A DNA stretch of 64,000 bases from Flavobacteriaceae bacterium CP2B (GTDB taxonomy: Bacteria > Bacteroidota > Bacteroidia > Flavobacteriales > Flavobacteriaceae). Of the stretch, positions 17,225 to 29,200 are shown in pieces; position 1 is the first letter of the stretch, and each line of letters begins with the position of its first letter. The position numbers and the translations under genes are program-made. The notes under the pieces were generated by a model that was given only the letters and a program-made list of their open reading frames with translations, had not been told where the DNA came from and ran no database searches. The stretch lies in assembly GCA_001683825.1 (NCBI GenBank), contig LXTR01000071.1, positions 62,001-126,000 of the forward strand, read 5' to 3'.

Positions 17225-18070
17225 ATGAAATACCAGTACCTATCTTTCATTTTTACAGCCACCCTGTTACTTTTCGCTGCACCGGGTTTTGCAAACGGGG
17301 GGCCGGCACCACCACAAGCATTCAATATCGAAAAAGACCTGTTGTTGGCCCAGTTCGATTGCAAGACCGATGTAGATGACCTGCACACCGTAGCCGCCTT
17401 TGCCACCCTGATGGCCCACCCTGATTTTGCGCATGTAAAGTACCATGCAGTGGCCGGCACCTACGGGATACAGGAAGGCCTCTATGTTCCGCCAAATTCC
17501 CTGTTCCGGATGGCCTTTGGCGACAATTGGACCGATGCCCACGAAAACCTCGAAGCCGCTGTGGAAAAGGTGAAGGCCATCGCCATTAAAACCCTGAACA
17601 GCGGCGGTGCAATTTGGATCGCCGAAGCGGGTCAATCCGATTTCTCGGCCGACCTGGTAAAAGCGGTGCGGGCGGCCTTGCCGGAACTGGACACCTCCCA
17701 ACGGATCCATGTGGTACAGCACAGCGATTGGAATGAAGAAGTTACCGCCCCCGAGAGCCTGGCATACGTAAAACAACATTGCGCCTATCATAAAATCCCC
17801 GATGGAAACGCTGTCGATAACGGGACCCCCGGGTTTCGTACCCCCGGGTACAAAGACTGGAATGCCAAAGTAACGAACGCCGACCTGAAAGCCATTTGGC
17901 AGCATGCGGTGGCCCTGGGAATGCAATACAACGGCAAGGATGGAAGGTACAACAATGAGGCCATTGCCGAAGGGGGGCTGGACTTCTCGGACCTTTCCGA
18001 AACCTGTTGGATTTTAGGGCTCCGGGATATCAGGGATACCGCGCAGTTTTTTAACGCATATTCCCGATGA
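17225..18070 (+). CDS. Nucleoside-hydrolase-like exported protein
   Basis: A 281-residue protein with a signal peptide (LSFIFTATLLLFAAPGFANG). The mature start QFDCKTDVDDLHTVAAFATL has the DxxxDxDD arrangement of inosine-uridine nucleoside hydrolases, followed by IWIAEAGQSDFSADLV (the G-x-S/T-D position). The canonical DTDxGxDD glycine is missing, so ribosyl hydrolysis is uncertain. The close, co-oriented sulfatase gene (58 nt) suggests periplasmic breakdown of an external glycoconjugate. Confidence 0.7.
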   Translation: MKYQYLSFIFTATLLLFAAPGFANGGPAPPQAFNIEKDLLLAQFDCKTDVDDLHTVAAFATLMAHPDFAHVKYHAVAGTYGIQEGLYVPPNSLFRMAFGDNWTDAHENLEAAVEKVKAIAIKTLNSGGAIWIAEAGQSDFSADLVKAVRAALPELDTSQRIHVVQHSDWNEEVTAPESLAYVKQHCAYHKIPDGNAVDNGTPGFRTPGYKDWNAKVTNADLKAIWQHAVALGMQYNGKDGRYNNEAIAEGGLDFSDLSETCWILGLRDIRDTAQFFNAYSR

Positions 18071-18128
18071 TGCCGCCGGCTTTGCCGGGCAATGGCCCCA
18101 ACCAGATAAACGACTAAAGAAAGATCCC

Positions 18129-19659
18129 ATGCGACATCTTAATCTGCTGACCTTGCTCCTGGGCATTGCCGCTGCCTTTACCCTGAACTCTTGCGGCCTG
18201 GAGGAAACGCCCCCTGCAAAACCCAATATCCTCTGGATTTATTTGGAAGATACCTCACCCCTGCTGGGCAGCTACGGGACCCATCTGATTGCCACTCCCC
18301 ATATTGATACCCTGGCGCAGCGGGGCGTGGTCTGTACAAACGCCTTCATGCCCGCCCCGGTATGTTCCGCAAGTCGCTCAAGTATCATCACGGGGATGAT
18401 GTCGACCACCCTGGGTTTGCACAACCACCATAGCTCACGGACCGAAGCCTCAGCCATCTACCTGCCGGATAGCATACAAACGCTTCCCGAACTGTTTAAA
18501 CAAGCGGGGTACTTTACCTTCAACAACGGGAAAGATGATTACAACTTCAGCTACGATCGCAGGGACCTCTATGATCAGGGGGTATTATACCATCCGCTCT
18601 ATGGCAAGAAAGGCGAAAATATCCCATTGTCTTCCTTAAAGGGCAAAACTCCCTTCTTTGGGCAAATACAATTATCCGGGGGGGAAGGAAATATTTTCCT
18701 CCCATTTCAAAAAGGACGTCAACGCCCCGGTTGACAGGGCAACCATCAAACTCCCCCCCTACCTCCCCGATCATCCGGCTATGGTGGAAGAATACGCCAA
18801 CCACCTGGATGCGATTCAGGTAACCGACAGGAAAGTAGGTGACATCATAAAAGAACTATCCGATAACGGTTTGCTCGAAAATACCATCGTCTTCTTTTTT
18901 TCGGATCATGGAATGCGCCTGACCCGGCATAAGCAGTTCCTCTACGACGGGGGTTTACATGTGCCCCTGATCATCGCCGATTATAGCCATGCTCATGGTA
19001 TTGAGGCGGGAAGCAGGGATGATAAGCTTATCAACGGCATAGATTTGGGCCCAACTGCCCTGGCCCTGGCAGGTATTCCCCTGCCTGCCTATATGGAAGG
19101 AAGGGATATTTTTGACGATGCGCTGGCACCCAGGGAGTATGTTATTGCAACCAGGGACCGATGTGATTTTACCATCGACCGGATTCGTGCCGTACGATCC
19201 AAATCGTTTAAATACATTCGGAACCTTAAGACGGACCGGCCCTATATGCAGCCCACCTATATGGATGTCGACAGTGTGGAGTTGGTGCAGGTAATGCGGC
19301 AACTATACGCCGAAAACAAACTTGATTCCATACAGGCCCGTTTCTTTTCCAAGGCCCGCCCCGGCGAAGAGTTATATGACCTCAGGGAAGATCCTTTTGA
19401 AATAAACAACCTCGCGGGAGACCCCGATTACGCTGAAGTCCTGGAAACCTACGCCGCTGTTTTAGACCAGTGGATGGTTGACACCGACGACAAAGGGCAA
19501 TACCCCGAAGACCCGGAGGGGTTGAAACTCATGTTGGGGATATGGGGCAAGTACGCCATCAATCCCGAATACGATGCCCTGAGGGAAGAATACCCGGATT
19601 TAGAAGGTTCGCTATGGGCACTAAAAAGTGAGCCCTGGAAAAAAATAACAGGCGAATAG
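18129..19659 (+). pseudogene. Sulfatase (type I) with a frameshift at a G7 tract
   Basis: Two overlapping frames together encode one sulfatase. The first frame (18129-18734) has a lipobox (TLNSCGL), the metal-ligand start PNILWIYLEDTSP and the formylglycine motif VCSASRSS (C-x-A-x-R). The second frame (18658-19659) carries FFFSDHGMRLTRHKQF and the C-terminal domain. The frames join at seven Gs at 18678-18684; six Gs would give a continuous 509-residue protein, with LSGGKEIFSSHF across the joint. The cause may be a sequencing error, decay or slippage-based switching. The substrate is likely a sulfated glycan in the periplasm. Confidence 0.85.
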
Positions 19660-19823
19660 CCTGTCGGGAAGAGCCGTTGTAACACAAAGGAAATTATCAG
19701 GGGCGACCAACGGAATTGGGTTGCCAGGTGTCGGACGCTTCAGGCAACTATAGCCACTGAATCGTACTCACAAGAGGGTTGCCCATCGGTGACCGTGTCC
19801 GGAAGGACCTTAAATAAATAGTA

Positions 19824-21296
19824 ATGCGGAGAACCATTTTATCGTTATTCATTGGGGGGGTGGCAATATTGATGTTGGGGAATGCCGCTTGCAAAGGTCC
19901 GGCAGCACCCCATCCGGAAGCTGCCATTTCCATTACGAATGTTTCGATTATCGATGTGGTCGACGGAAAGGTTTCTGAGGATATGACTATTGTGGTTCAG
20001 GGCAATGTCATCACCCGGATTGGGCGGGGAAAGGAATTAAAACCTCCAAAACATGCGAAGGCCATTGATGCAGAGGGTAAATACATCATCCCTGGCCTTT
20101 GGGACATGCATGCCCACACCTCTTCTGAACCCAACACCAGGAAGGTCTTGTATCCTACATTTATCGCCAATGGGATTACCGGGATTCGTGTGATGAGCGC
20201 CGATTGTTTTGACCCCTGCTGGGAACTTACCCTATCTATAGAGCAGTCCAGGAAAATCCAGCAAGATGTCCGTGAAGGAACACTCCTTGGCCCCAGGGCG
20301 CTCCTGGCAAGCACCTATATCCATGGTGCCAAACCGGGTGAGCCTTCAACGGTTCGGGCCCCGGGTACCATGCAACATGGCAAAGAACTGGTGCAGCTGT
20401 TGGTGGACCGGGGAGTCGATTTCATAAAGATTTATGACGAACTACCCAGGGAAGCCTACTTTGGAATTGCCGGGGAGGCCCAAAGACAGGGCATGCCCAT
20501 TGCCGGTCATGTCCCGACGGCGGTAAAAGCCTCAGAAGCATCGGACGCCGGTCAAAAAAGCATCGAACATTGTTGTGAAGGAAACCTGTTCGAAGAATGC
20601 AGTACCCAGGAAGAGCGACTACGGGAACAGGTTACGACATTGATCCAGTCCAGGGAACCAAAAAACATGAACCAACTGGTGTTGGAACTGGTTAAGAACT
20701 ATGACGAAGCCAAATGCCAGGAAGTCTTCAGGAAATTCCTGGAAAATGGCACCTGGTTTTTACCCAACTTGTTGGCGGCTGAGACAGACCAAACCATCCG
20801 TTCTGAATGGCGAACCGATGCCCGTTTAAAATATGTCCCAAAAAGTGAATTGAAATGGTGGTATGAGGATGAAAAAGGGACCCGGGAGTTCTATGGCCCC
20901 TCCTATCCTGAAATCAGAAAAAAGCGATTTGAAATCGTCCAGGCCATGAATAAAGCGGGAGTGAATTTGCTGGCCGGGTCCGATTGCGGGATCTATGGGG
21001 TGTTCTATGGTTCGGGCCTGCATGACGAGTTGGCCCTTTTGGTGGAAGCGGGGCTGACCGAGTTAGAAGCCCTGCAAACCGCCACTATAAATGCGGCAAC
21101 CTATGCGAACCGCGCTGATTCCCTTGGCGTTATTGAGGAAGGCAGGTTGGCAGACTTCGTCCTTTTAGAAGCCAATCCCCTGGAAAATATCCATCATACC
21201 CAACGTATTTTCGCCCTAATGGCCAACGGCCAATATTTTGATCGCAAATCCCTGGATGCAGTATTGGAAAAGGTGGCCCGTGAAGCGGCTAAATAA
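19824..21296 (+). CDS. Amidohydrolase family, imidazolonepropionase-like
   Basis: A 490-residue protein with a signal and a probable lipobox (GNAACKGP). Composite amidohydrolase motifs are GLWDMHAHTSS (HxH), DFIKIYDE (carboxylated Lys position), AGHVPT, KSIEHCCEG and LLAGSDCGIYG (final Asp), ending with the N- and C-terminal beta-sandwich (EEGRLADFVLL). This is the prolidase/imidazolonepropionase-like branch that hydrolyses amide bonds in the periplasm. A similar gene lies at 48078. Confidence 0.88.
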   Translation: MRRTILSLFIGGVAILMLGNAACKGPAAPHPEAAISITNVSIIDVVDGKVSEDMTIVVQGNVITRIGRGKELKPPKHAKAIDAEGKYIIPGLWDMHAHTSSEPNTRKVLYPTFIANGITGIRVMSADCFDPCWELTLSIEQSRKIQQDVREGTLLGPRALLASTYIHGAKPGEPSTVRAPGTMQHGKELVQLLVDRGVDFIKIYDELPREAYFGIAGEAQRQGMPIAGHVPTAVKASEASDAGQKSIEHCCEGNLFEECSTQEERLREQVTTLIQSREPKNMNQLVLELVKNYDEAKCQEVFRKFLENGTWFLPNLLAAETDQTIRSEWRTDARLKYVPKSELKWWYEDEKGTREFYGPSYPEIRKKRFEIVQAMNKAGVNLLAGSDCGIYGVFYGSGLHDELALLVEAGLTELEALQTATINAATYANRADSLGVIEEGRLADFVLLEANPLENIHHTQRIFALMANGQYFDRKSLDAVLEKVAREAAK

Positions 21297-21417
21297 ATTG
21301 CGGAGCATGTAAAATTGCCATGGTATGTTTACAAACGGGGCACCTGAAATACACCTGGACTACCACAGCCAACCAGGCCCCCAAACCTGCCTGCACCCTT
21401 CGCAACATAATATTTCC

Positions 21418-21425
21418 TACATTTA
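21418..21425 (+). promoter_or_regulatory. Promoter box TACATTTA
   Basis: Embedded in ATTTCCTACATTTA, identical over 14 bases to the sequence at 3124-3137. It lies 61 nt upstream of ATG 21487. Confidence 0.45.
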
Positions 21426-21486
21426 GTACAAGCGGAGACCCTGCCGGAGCACGTTGGCGGGGTAGTTGCACAACGGGTCCCGAAAG

Positions 21487-22353
21487 ATGGAAACTATTCA
21501 AATACATACGGGGAAACTGGTTTTTGATTGCCGTGTTGCGGGCAACAAGGAGGATGAGCTCATCCTTTTGCTGCATGGCTTTCCGGAAACTTCGCATATG
21601 TGGAAAGATTTGATATATGCGCTTGCAAAACTGGGGTTTTACTGTGTGGCACCAAACCAACGGGGATATAGCCGGGGGGCCTGTCCTTCGGGCAAAAAGC
21701 ATTACCGCCTGGATCAGCTTGCCAATGATATATTGGATTTGGCCCATTTTTTAGGACGGGATACATTCCACCTCATAGGCCATGACTGGGGGGCGGCAAT
21801 TGGCTGGAAGGTCGTACACGATTTTCCCAACGCGATTTTGAGCTGGACAGGCTTGTCGGTCCCTCACCTCCAGGCGTTTGGCGAAGCTATGGTACACGAC
21901 AAAGTGCAGCGCAGGATGAGCCGGTACATCAAAACCTTCCAATGGCCCTTCCTTCCGGAACGGGCGATCCGAAAGAACGATTTTGAGGTGTTTAAAAAGC
22001 TATGGACGCACAGCAGCCCGGAGGAAATAGCCGACTATCTGGGGGTATTCAAAAACAACCGGCAACTGACCGCAGCCCTCAACTATTATCGAAGCAACTA
22101 TGCCCTCCTGAAAAAAGCATCCGAAGGACAAATCCTTGGCGAAATCCATACGCCAACACTATTCATTTGGGGCAAACACGACATGGCGATAGGGAGGGTG
22201 GCGGTAGAAAATGCACACCGGTATATGAAGGGCGATTATGCGTTTCTGGAACTGGATACGGGGCATTGGTTGCTACAGACAAAACACGCGGAGATTCAAT
22301 CGGCTATCAGCAAACACCTGGTCAAATACAAAACCGCCCCTTTAACGGGTTAA
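21487..22353 (+). CDS. Alpha/beta hydrolase, epoxide hydrolase/dehalogenase-like
   Basis: A 288-residue alpha/beta-hydrolase. LHGFPETSHMW forms the oxyanion-hole segment. GHDWGAAIGW carries an aspartate nucleophile, as in epoxide hydrolases and haloalkane dehalogenases. WGKHDMAIG supplies the acid and DTGHWLLQTKH the catalytic His. The helical cap lies between about residues 125 and 210. I use ATG 21487; an upstream TTG adds seven residues. Cytosolic; the role is probably detoxification. Confidence 0.9.
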   Translation: METIQIHTGKLVFDCRVAGNKEDELILLLHGFPETSHMWKDLIYALAKLGFYCVAPNQRGYSRGACPSGKKHYRLDQLANDILDLAHFLGRDTFHLIGHDWGAAIGWKVVHDFPNAILSWTGLSVPHLQAFGEAMVHDKVQRRMSRYIKTFQWPFLPERAIRKNDFEVFKKLWTHSSPEEIADYLGVFKNNRQLTAALNYYRSNYALLKKASEGQILGEIHTPTLFIWGKHDMAIGRVAVENAHRYMKGDYAFLELDTGHWLLQTKHAEIQSAISKHLVKYKTAPLTG

Positions 22354-22396
22354 ACGGATCAATCACGTGCCAGCCGTTGTCCCATAAAAGAACGAT

Positions 22397-22774
22397 ATGG
22401 ATGTAGCGAAGAACAAGGAACATGCGGTGGCCTTCTATAAAACAGCGTACGAAGGCAACCCCAGAAAAGCGATCGAACAGTATGTTGGCGAGGAATACAT
22501 CCAGCACAACCCCCGTGTGGCCAATGGCATTGAAGGGTTCATCTCCTATTTCGAAAGGATGCGGGACGAATATCCCGGTAAATCCATCAAATTTGTACGC
22601 TGTATTGCCGAAGGCGATTTGGTGGCCCTGCATACCCATCAAAAATGGCCGGGCGATGACGAATACGTCACCATGGACTTTTTTAGGTTTGACGCAGACG
22701 GGAAGATTTGTGAACATTGGGATGCCATCCAACAAATTCCCGCTACATCCAAAAACCCCAATACCATGTATTAA
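22397..22774 (+). CDS. SnoaL-like polyketide cyclase/NTF2-like protein
   Basis: A 125-residue protein of the group annotated as SnoaL-like: KAIEQYVGEEYIQHNPRVANGIEGF, then YPGKSIKFVRCIAEGDLVALHTHQ and FFRFDADGKICEHWDAIQ. The conserved EHWD end is a hallmark of this subfamily. It is a predicted small-molecule-binding or cyclase-like enzyme with unknown ligand. It follows the hydrolase with 43 nt spacing and is probably cotranscribed. Confidence 0.88.
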   Translation: MDVAKNKEHAVAFYKTAYEGNPRKAIEQYVGEEYIQHNPRVANGIEGFISYFERMRDEYPGKSIKFVRCIAEGDLVALHTHQKWPGDDEYVTMDFFRFDADGKICEHWDAIQQIPATSKNPNTMY

Positions 22775-22838
22775 AAAACAGGAAGCCCAATTGCCCGGTA
22801 CCCCTTCCGGGGAGGGAGGGCCTAAGGTCCCACCCAGT

Positions 22839-23318
22839 GTGACCCCGGGGAATACAAGTGAAAGTCAACAACTATTGAAATACCAGGTAGAACAGGTCCA
22901 AAAAGCAGAATACCCGGATGTCGTAAGGCTTTGGGAGGCCTCGGTACGGGCCACCCACGCTTTTTTGAAGGAAGAAGACATTGAATACTTCAAGCCGTTG
23001 ATCCTGAACCGCTATCTGGGTGCGGTAGTATTAAGGTGTATCCGGAACCCGCGAAAAGCAATCATCGGGTTTGCCGGTTTTGAAGGTCATCATTTGGAAA
23101 TGTTGTTCATCCACCCCGATTACCGGGGCAAAGGCATTGGCAAAGCCTTGCTCGACTATGGCATTGCACAATTGCAGGTGCGGAAAGTTGATGTAAATGA
23201 GCAGAATCTGCAGGCGGTCGGGTTTTATCAGCATTGCGGATTCACCATCATCGGCAGGTCCGAACGGGATGCTTCGGGAAAACCCTACCCCATTTTACAT
23301 ATGGCACTGGAAGCGTAG
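22839..23318 (+). CDS. GNAT family N-acetyltransferase
   Basis: About 145-159 residues of GNAT fold. The acetyl-CoA loop is IHPDYRGKGIGKALLDYGI (R/Q-x-x-G-x-G/A), preceded by HLEMLFI and followed by VDVNEQNLQAVGFYQHCGF. There is no ATG at the N-terminus: GTG 22839 or TTG 22875 is the likely start, and an open frame reaching further upstream overlaps the SnoaL gene and is not family-like. Small-molecule or N-terminal acetylation is expected. Confidence 0.85.
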   Translation: MTPGNTSESQQLLKYQVEQVQKAEYPDVVRLWEASVRATHAFLKEEDIEYFKPLILNRYLGAVVLRCIRNPRKAIIGFAGFEGHHLEMLFIHPDYRGKGIGKALLDYGIAQLQVRKVDVNEQNLQAVGFYQHCGFTIIGRSERDASGKPYPILHMALEA

Positions 23319-23360
23319 GGCGATCCCCGGCCGTTTGCCACCATCTAAAGATCAGCGTAT

Positions 23361-23762
23361 ATGGCAGGAGAAACCAATCTTTATCAACTAATCAAAGGGA
23401 TGACCCCCCGGCTGAACAAGGGGGAGTATGTATTTTCAACCGTCAAAGACCTCAGCGGGATCCCCCGATGCGATACCATAGGTGAGTTTAAGGAAAAGGA
23501 AGGGACCACCATTGTCATGGAACGAAAGAAAGCTGACGAATTAAATCTCGATTACGATTATGTGGCCTCCTGGATTACCCTGATGGTTCACTCTTCATTG
23601 GAAGCCGTAGGGCTGACGGCATTGTTCTCCGCGGAACTGGCAAAGAACGATATCAGTTGCAACATTATGGCCGGGTATTACCACGACCATATTTTTGTGG
23701 CCAAAAAAGACTCGGGCAGGGCCGTAAAGGTGTTGACCCGCCTGTCTGAGCATTATAAATGA
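23361..23762 (+). CDS. ACT domain protein (DUF2241-like)
   Basis: A 133-residue protein. The first half ([19 protein letters not shown]) matches the DUF2241 group; the second half ([21 protein letters not shown], then [17 protein letters not shown]) is an ACT-type ligand-binding domain as in aspartate kinases. It is probably an amino-acid-binding regulatory protein. It is followed by the M20 peptidase after 98 nt. Confidence 0.85.
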   Translation: MAGETNLYQLIKGMTPRLNKGEYVFSTVKDLSGIPRCDTIGEFKEKEGTTIVMERKKADELNLDYDYVASWITLMVHSSLEAVGLTALFSAELAKNDISCNIMAGYYHDHIFVAKKDSGRAVKVLTRLSEHYK

Positions 23763-23860
23763 CCCCGGCGCCTGCAAGGGCATATGGCGCTGGCCCCGGC
23801 CCGTCAGCCCGCTAACCTAAAATCCTTATCTTAGTTTTTCATTTTGACACCTTTCATTTC

Positions 23861-25378
23861 ATGAGACTATTTTCCGCCCTCCTGCTTGTTTTACCAATGT
23901 TGAATTTTGCCCAGCCGGCCATTGAAGCCAGTAGAAGCTGGATCAGCAAAGAAGGGCCACATATCCTGAGTGAATACGCAGAACTCCTTTCCATCCCAAA
24001 TCACGCGTCTGATTCTGTCAATATCCATAAGAATGCACGGTTGATAGAACAAAAATTTACCGACAGGGGTTTTGACATGCGCCTGTTAACCCTCCCGGGG
24101 GCGCCGCCCATTGTTTACGGAGAAAAGCTGGTGCCCGGGGCCACCCGGACCGTTTGCATATATGTCCATTATGACGGGCAGCCGGTAGACCCCCTACTTT
24201 GGAACCACGATGCCTTTGATCCAAAAATGTACGACCAATCCATCTACAATGGCGGGAAAATGATCCCCATGCCAAAAGAAGGGGAACCCATTTCCGAAGA
24301 CTGGAGGCTGTACGCCCGGTCGGCGAGTGATGACAAAGCCCCCCTGATCGCCTTGCTTGCCGCGATGGACGCACTCAAGGCAGGCAATATGGGTTACAGT
24401 TCCAACATTAAACTGTTTTTTGACGGGGAAGAAGAGTCGAGCTCCCCCAACCTGGAATCGTATTTGACCACCTATAATACCCTGTTTCAGGATATCGATG
24501 TCTGGGTCCTTTGCGATGGCTCGGTCTACCAGACCGGCGACCCTTCCTTTAAATTCGGGGGCAGGGGAATCACCTCCATGCAACTTACGGTATACGGGGC
24601 AGAGCGGCCCCTGCACAGCGGGCATTATGGCAACTGGGCACCTGTCCCGGGGCAAATGCTGGCAAGGTTGCTGACTTCGATGAAGGCGGAAGACGGTACG
24701 GTCTTGATAGATGGCTACTACGACTCCATAGACCCCCTGACCGAACGCGAAAAAGAAATGCTGGACAACATCCCGAATATAGACAGCATGCTGAAAACAG
24801 AACTGGGTATTGTGCAAACCGAAGGGAACGGCCAACCCCTGATGGAGCGATTACTATACCCCAGCCTGACCATAAAAGGCCTGTCTTCGGGCTCGGTTGG
24901 CGATTTGGCCCGGAATATTATTCCCGAATTCGCGATTGCCGAATTGGATATGCGCCTGGTAAAGGGGAACGATCCCGAGAAGATGATGGACCTTGTGGAA
25001 GCCCACATCCAAAAACAGGGCTGGCATATCGTACGGGAAGACCCGGACATGGCCACCCGTCGGAAATACCCTAAAATCGTAAAGGTGGTCAGGAGCCAGG
25101 ACGGCTTTCCGGCGACCCGGGTAGATATCAGCCAGGCGGCCATCCAGGATGTGATAAAGGGGGTGGAGTCCTTTACCGGTGAGAACGCCGTCTTTTTAAT
25201 CAGCAGTGGAGGCTCAAACCGGGTGAACGACGCCATCTACAAGATGTTGAAAACCCCGGCCATCCAGGTCAATATGGTCAACCACGACAATAATCAGCAC
25301 GCGGCCAACGAAAATGTGCGAATCGGGAACCTGTGGTATGGCATCGATTTGATGTCGGTCTTATTGACCATGCCTTAA
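23861..25378 (+). CDS. M20 family metallopeptidase, exported
   Basis: A 505-residue dizinc peptidase with an N-terminal signal (LLLVLPMLNFAQPA). Zinc ligands and catalytic residues are visible: YVHYDGQPVDP (His and Asp), SASDDKAPLIA, FFDGEEESSSPN (Glu pair), LHSGHYGNWAP and NHDNNQHAANENVR (terminal His). The M20 lid domain occupies the middle. It probably cleaves dipeptides or acyl amino acids in the periplasm. It converges with katG. Confidence 0.9.
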   Translation: MRLFSALLLVLPMLNFAQPAIEASRSWISKEGPHILSEYAELLSIPNHASDSVNIHKNARLIEQKFTDRGFDMRLLTLPGAPPIVYGEKLVPGATRTVCIYVHYDGQPVDPLLWNHDAFDPKMYDQSIYNGGKMIPMPKEGEPISEDWRLYARSASDDKAPLIALLAAMDALKAGNMGYSSNIKLFFDGEEESSSPNLESYLTTYNTLFQDIDVWVLCDGSVYQTGDPSFKFGGRGITSMQLTVYGAERPLHSGHYGNWAPVPGQMLARLLTSMKAEDGTVLIDGYYDSIDPLTEREKEMLDNIPNIDSMLKTELGIVQTEGNGQPLMERLLYPSLTIKGLSSGSVGDLARNIIPEFAIAELDMRLVKGNDPEKMMDLVEAHIQKQGWHIVREDPDMATRRKYPKIVKVVRSQDGFPATRVDISQAAIQDVIKGVESFTGENAVFLISSGGSNRVNDAIYKMLKTPAIQVNMVNHDNNQHAANENVRIGNLWYGIDLMSVLLTMP

Positions 25379-25452
25379 CCATACCCTGCGTGTACGGGTG
25401 AAACGTGGCTACCTTCGCCCTGAACGCCATCAACCGTGGAATTCCCGGAAAA

Positions 25453-25479
25453 AAAGGTGGCCCGTTCCGGGCCACCTTT
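25453..25479. terminator. Strong bidirectional terminator between peptidase and katG
   Basis: A perfect 12-bp stem (AAAGGTGGCCCG / CGGGCCACCTTT) with a TTC loop. Seven A before the left arm become a T7 run on the minus strand, so it ends katG transcription well. The plus strand has only a short T tail and may terminate the peptidase transcript less efficiently. Confidence 0.85.
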
Positions 25480-25534
25480 GCATATCAATTATCTCAGGTC
25501 AGCGTCGCCGCTGCCGGGCCGCATGGCCCCGGAA

Positions 25535-27802
<2,268 letters not shown>

Positions 27803-27857
27803 TTATTTAGTGTAGCTACCAATAATACAATAATATTTACTTATGTGTTTTAATTTT

Positions 27858-27896
27858 CCATAGGTTTATCTTATAGCGACTAGGCAAAACCTATGG
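27858..27896. promoter_or_regulatory. Perfect inverted repeat upstream of katG
   Basis: CCATAGGTTT (27858-27867) and AAACCTATGG (27887-27896) are exact inverted copies with a 19-nt spacer, in an AT-rich stretch. The position suits an operator of a peroxide sensor such as OxyR or PerR, but the ATAG/CTAT spacing does not fit the OxyR consensus exactly. Confidence 0.45.
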
Positions 27897-28165
27897 TACC
27901 GTTCCTGGATAAAGACCTCTTGAATTTACGGAAAATCAGGGCATAAAAAAAGCCCCTGGAAGTTCCGCCGGATAAACTGCCAGATGGCAACACCAATAAC
28001 GATACCCGGGTGCCGCCCCAAAGGCGGCAATCGCCGGTTTGAACAAGTCCCATGCCACCCGGGCGGGGTCGGCTGGCAGATTTTTTATACATTTAAGAAA
28101 CCTATGCGGCCGGCCCTGGCCCCGGGGTAGGCCCCGCACAGAAAACGCCTGTAGCAAGCACCCAT

Positions 28166-29107
28166 ATGAATCTAGCAGTTGCCCAATTTCAGCCCAGGGA
28201 TGCAGACAAGGCCTACAACCTGTCTGTGATCCGCACTTTAACCGAAAAAGCCAAATCAGCCGGGGCCGATGTCATCTGCTTCCACGAGATGTCGGTTACC
28301 GCCTATACCTTTACAAAGGACCTAAGCCTGCAAGCCTTGACAGGATTAGCGGAAGAAGTCCCCAATGGCAAGAGTACCAGGGAATTGATTGGCATCTCCA
28401 AAGCGTTTGACATCCCGATCCTGGCGGGGCTGCTTGAACGATCGGAGGGGAACATCTACAATACGTATATCGCCGTTACCAAAGGAGGTCTGGTAGCCAG
28501 GCACAGGAAGCTCCACCCTTTCATCAGCAACTATTTGTCTGCCGGCAATTCCTATTGCGTATTTGACCTGCTGGGCTGGAAATGTGGCATCTTGATCTGC
28601 TATGACAACAATGTCATTGAAAACGTGAGGGCCACCAGCCTTTTGGGCGCTGAATTGATTTTTGCCCCCCATGTGACGGGCTGCACCCCATCTGCCATGC
28701 CCGGGCGGGATTATGTATCGGACGTTTTCTGGCAAAACCGTGAAAGCGACCCAGACGCCCTGCGAAAGGAGTTTGACGGTCCGAAAGGCAGGGGCTGGCT
28801 CATGCGATGGCTGCCCGCCAGGGCCTACGACAATGGGGTTTACTACGCCTTTACCAACCCCATCGGCTATGACGGCGAACACCTGAAAAACGGGAATTCA
28901 ATGATCCTTGACCCCTACGGCGAGGTTTTGGCCGAAGTTCGATCTTTCGAAAACGACATCGCGGTTTCCCGGATCACCAAGGATAAAATCCAACGCTCCG
29001 GGGGTTGGCGATACAAGAATGCCCGAAGGCCTGAACTCTACAGGGATATTTTAGGCCGGAGCCATACATCGGATACCACCCCCATATGGCTAAAAAAAGG
29101 GATGTAA
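28166..29107 (+). CDS. Nitrilase/carbon-nitrogen hydrolase superfamily amidase
   Basis: A 313-residue protein with the Glu-Lys-Cys triad: ICFHEMSVTAY (Glu), ARHRKLHPFIS (Lys) and CGILICYDNNVIE (Cys). It fits the N-carbamoyl-putrescine amidase/aliphatic amidase-like branch and is likely a homo-oligomeric cytosolic enzyme that releases ammonia from an amide. It is transcribed away from katG. Confidence 0.9.
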   Translation: MNLAVAQFQPRDADKAYNLSVIRTLTEKAKSAGADVICFHEMSVTAYTFTKDLSLQALTGLAEEVPNGKSTRELIGISKAFDIPILAGLLERSEGNIYNTYIAVTKGGLVARHRKLHPFISNYLSAGNSYCVFDLLGWKCGILICYDNNVIENVRATSLLGAELIFAPHVTGCTPSAMPGRDYVSDVFWQNRESDPDALRKEFDGPKGRGWLMRWLPARAYDNGVYYAFTNPIGYDGEHLKNGNSMILDPYGEVLAEVRSFENDIAVSRITKDKIQRSGGWRYKNARRPELYRDILGRSHTSDTTPIWLKKGM

Positions 29108-29200
29108 ATAAAGAAAAACAGGACACCGCAACCCCTTGGGTATACTGTCAAGGGCCTTAAGAGGAGGGTGCCAATGACATAACACTAATATACCATCACA

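Noticed and set aside
22422-22838. Upstream extension of the GNAT frame
   Set aside because: It overlaps a well-supported SnoaL-like gene and has no protein-like sequence, so the start is placed at GTG 22839 or TTG 22875.
27858-27896. Canonical OxyR box before katG
   Set aside because: The ATAG/CTAT spacing does not fit the four-box consensus; kept only as an inverted repeat of unknown use.
28346-28882. Long antisense frame in the nitrilase-type gene
   Set aside because: Frame shadow of a gene with all catalytic residues on the other strand.
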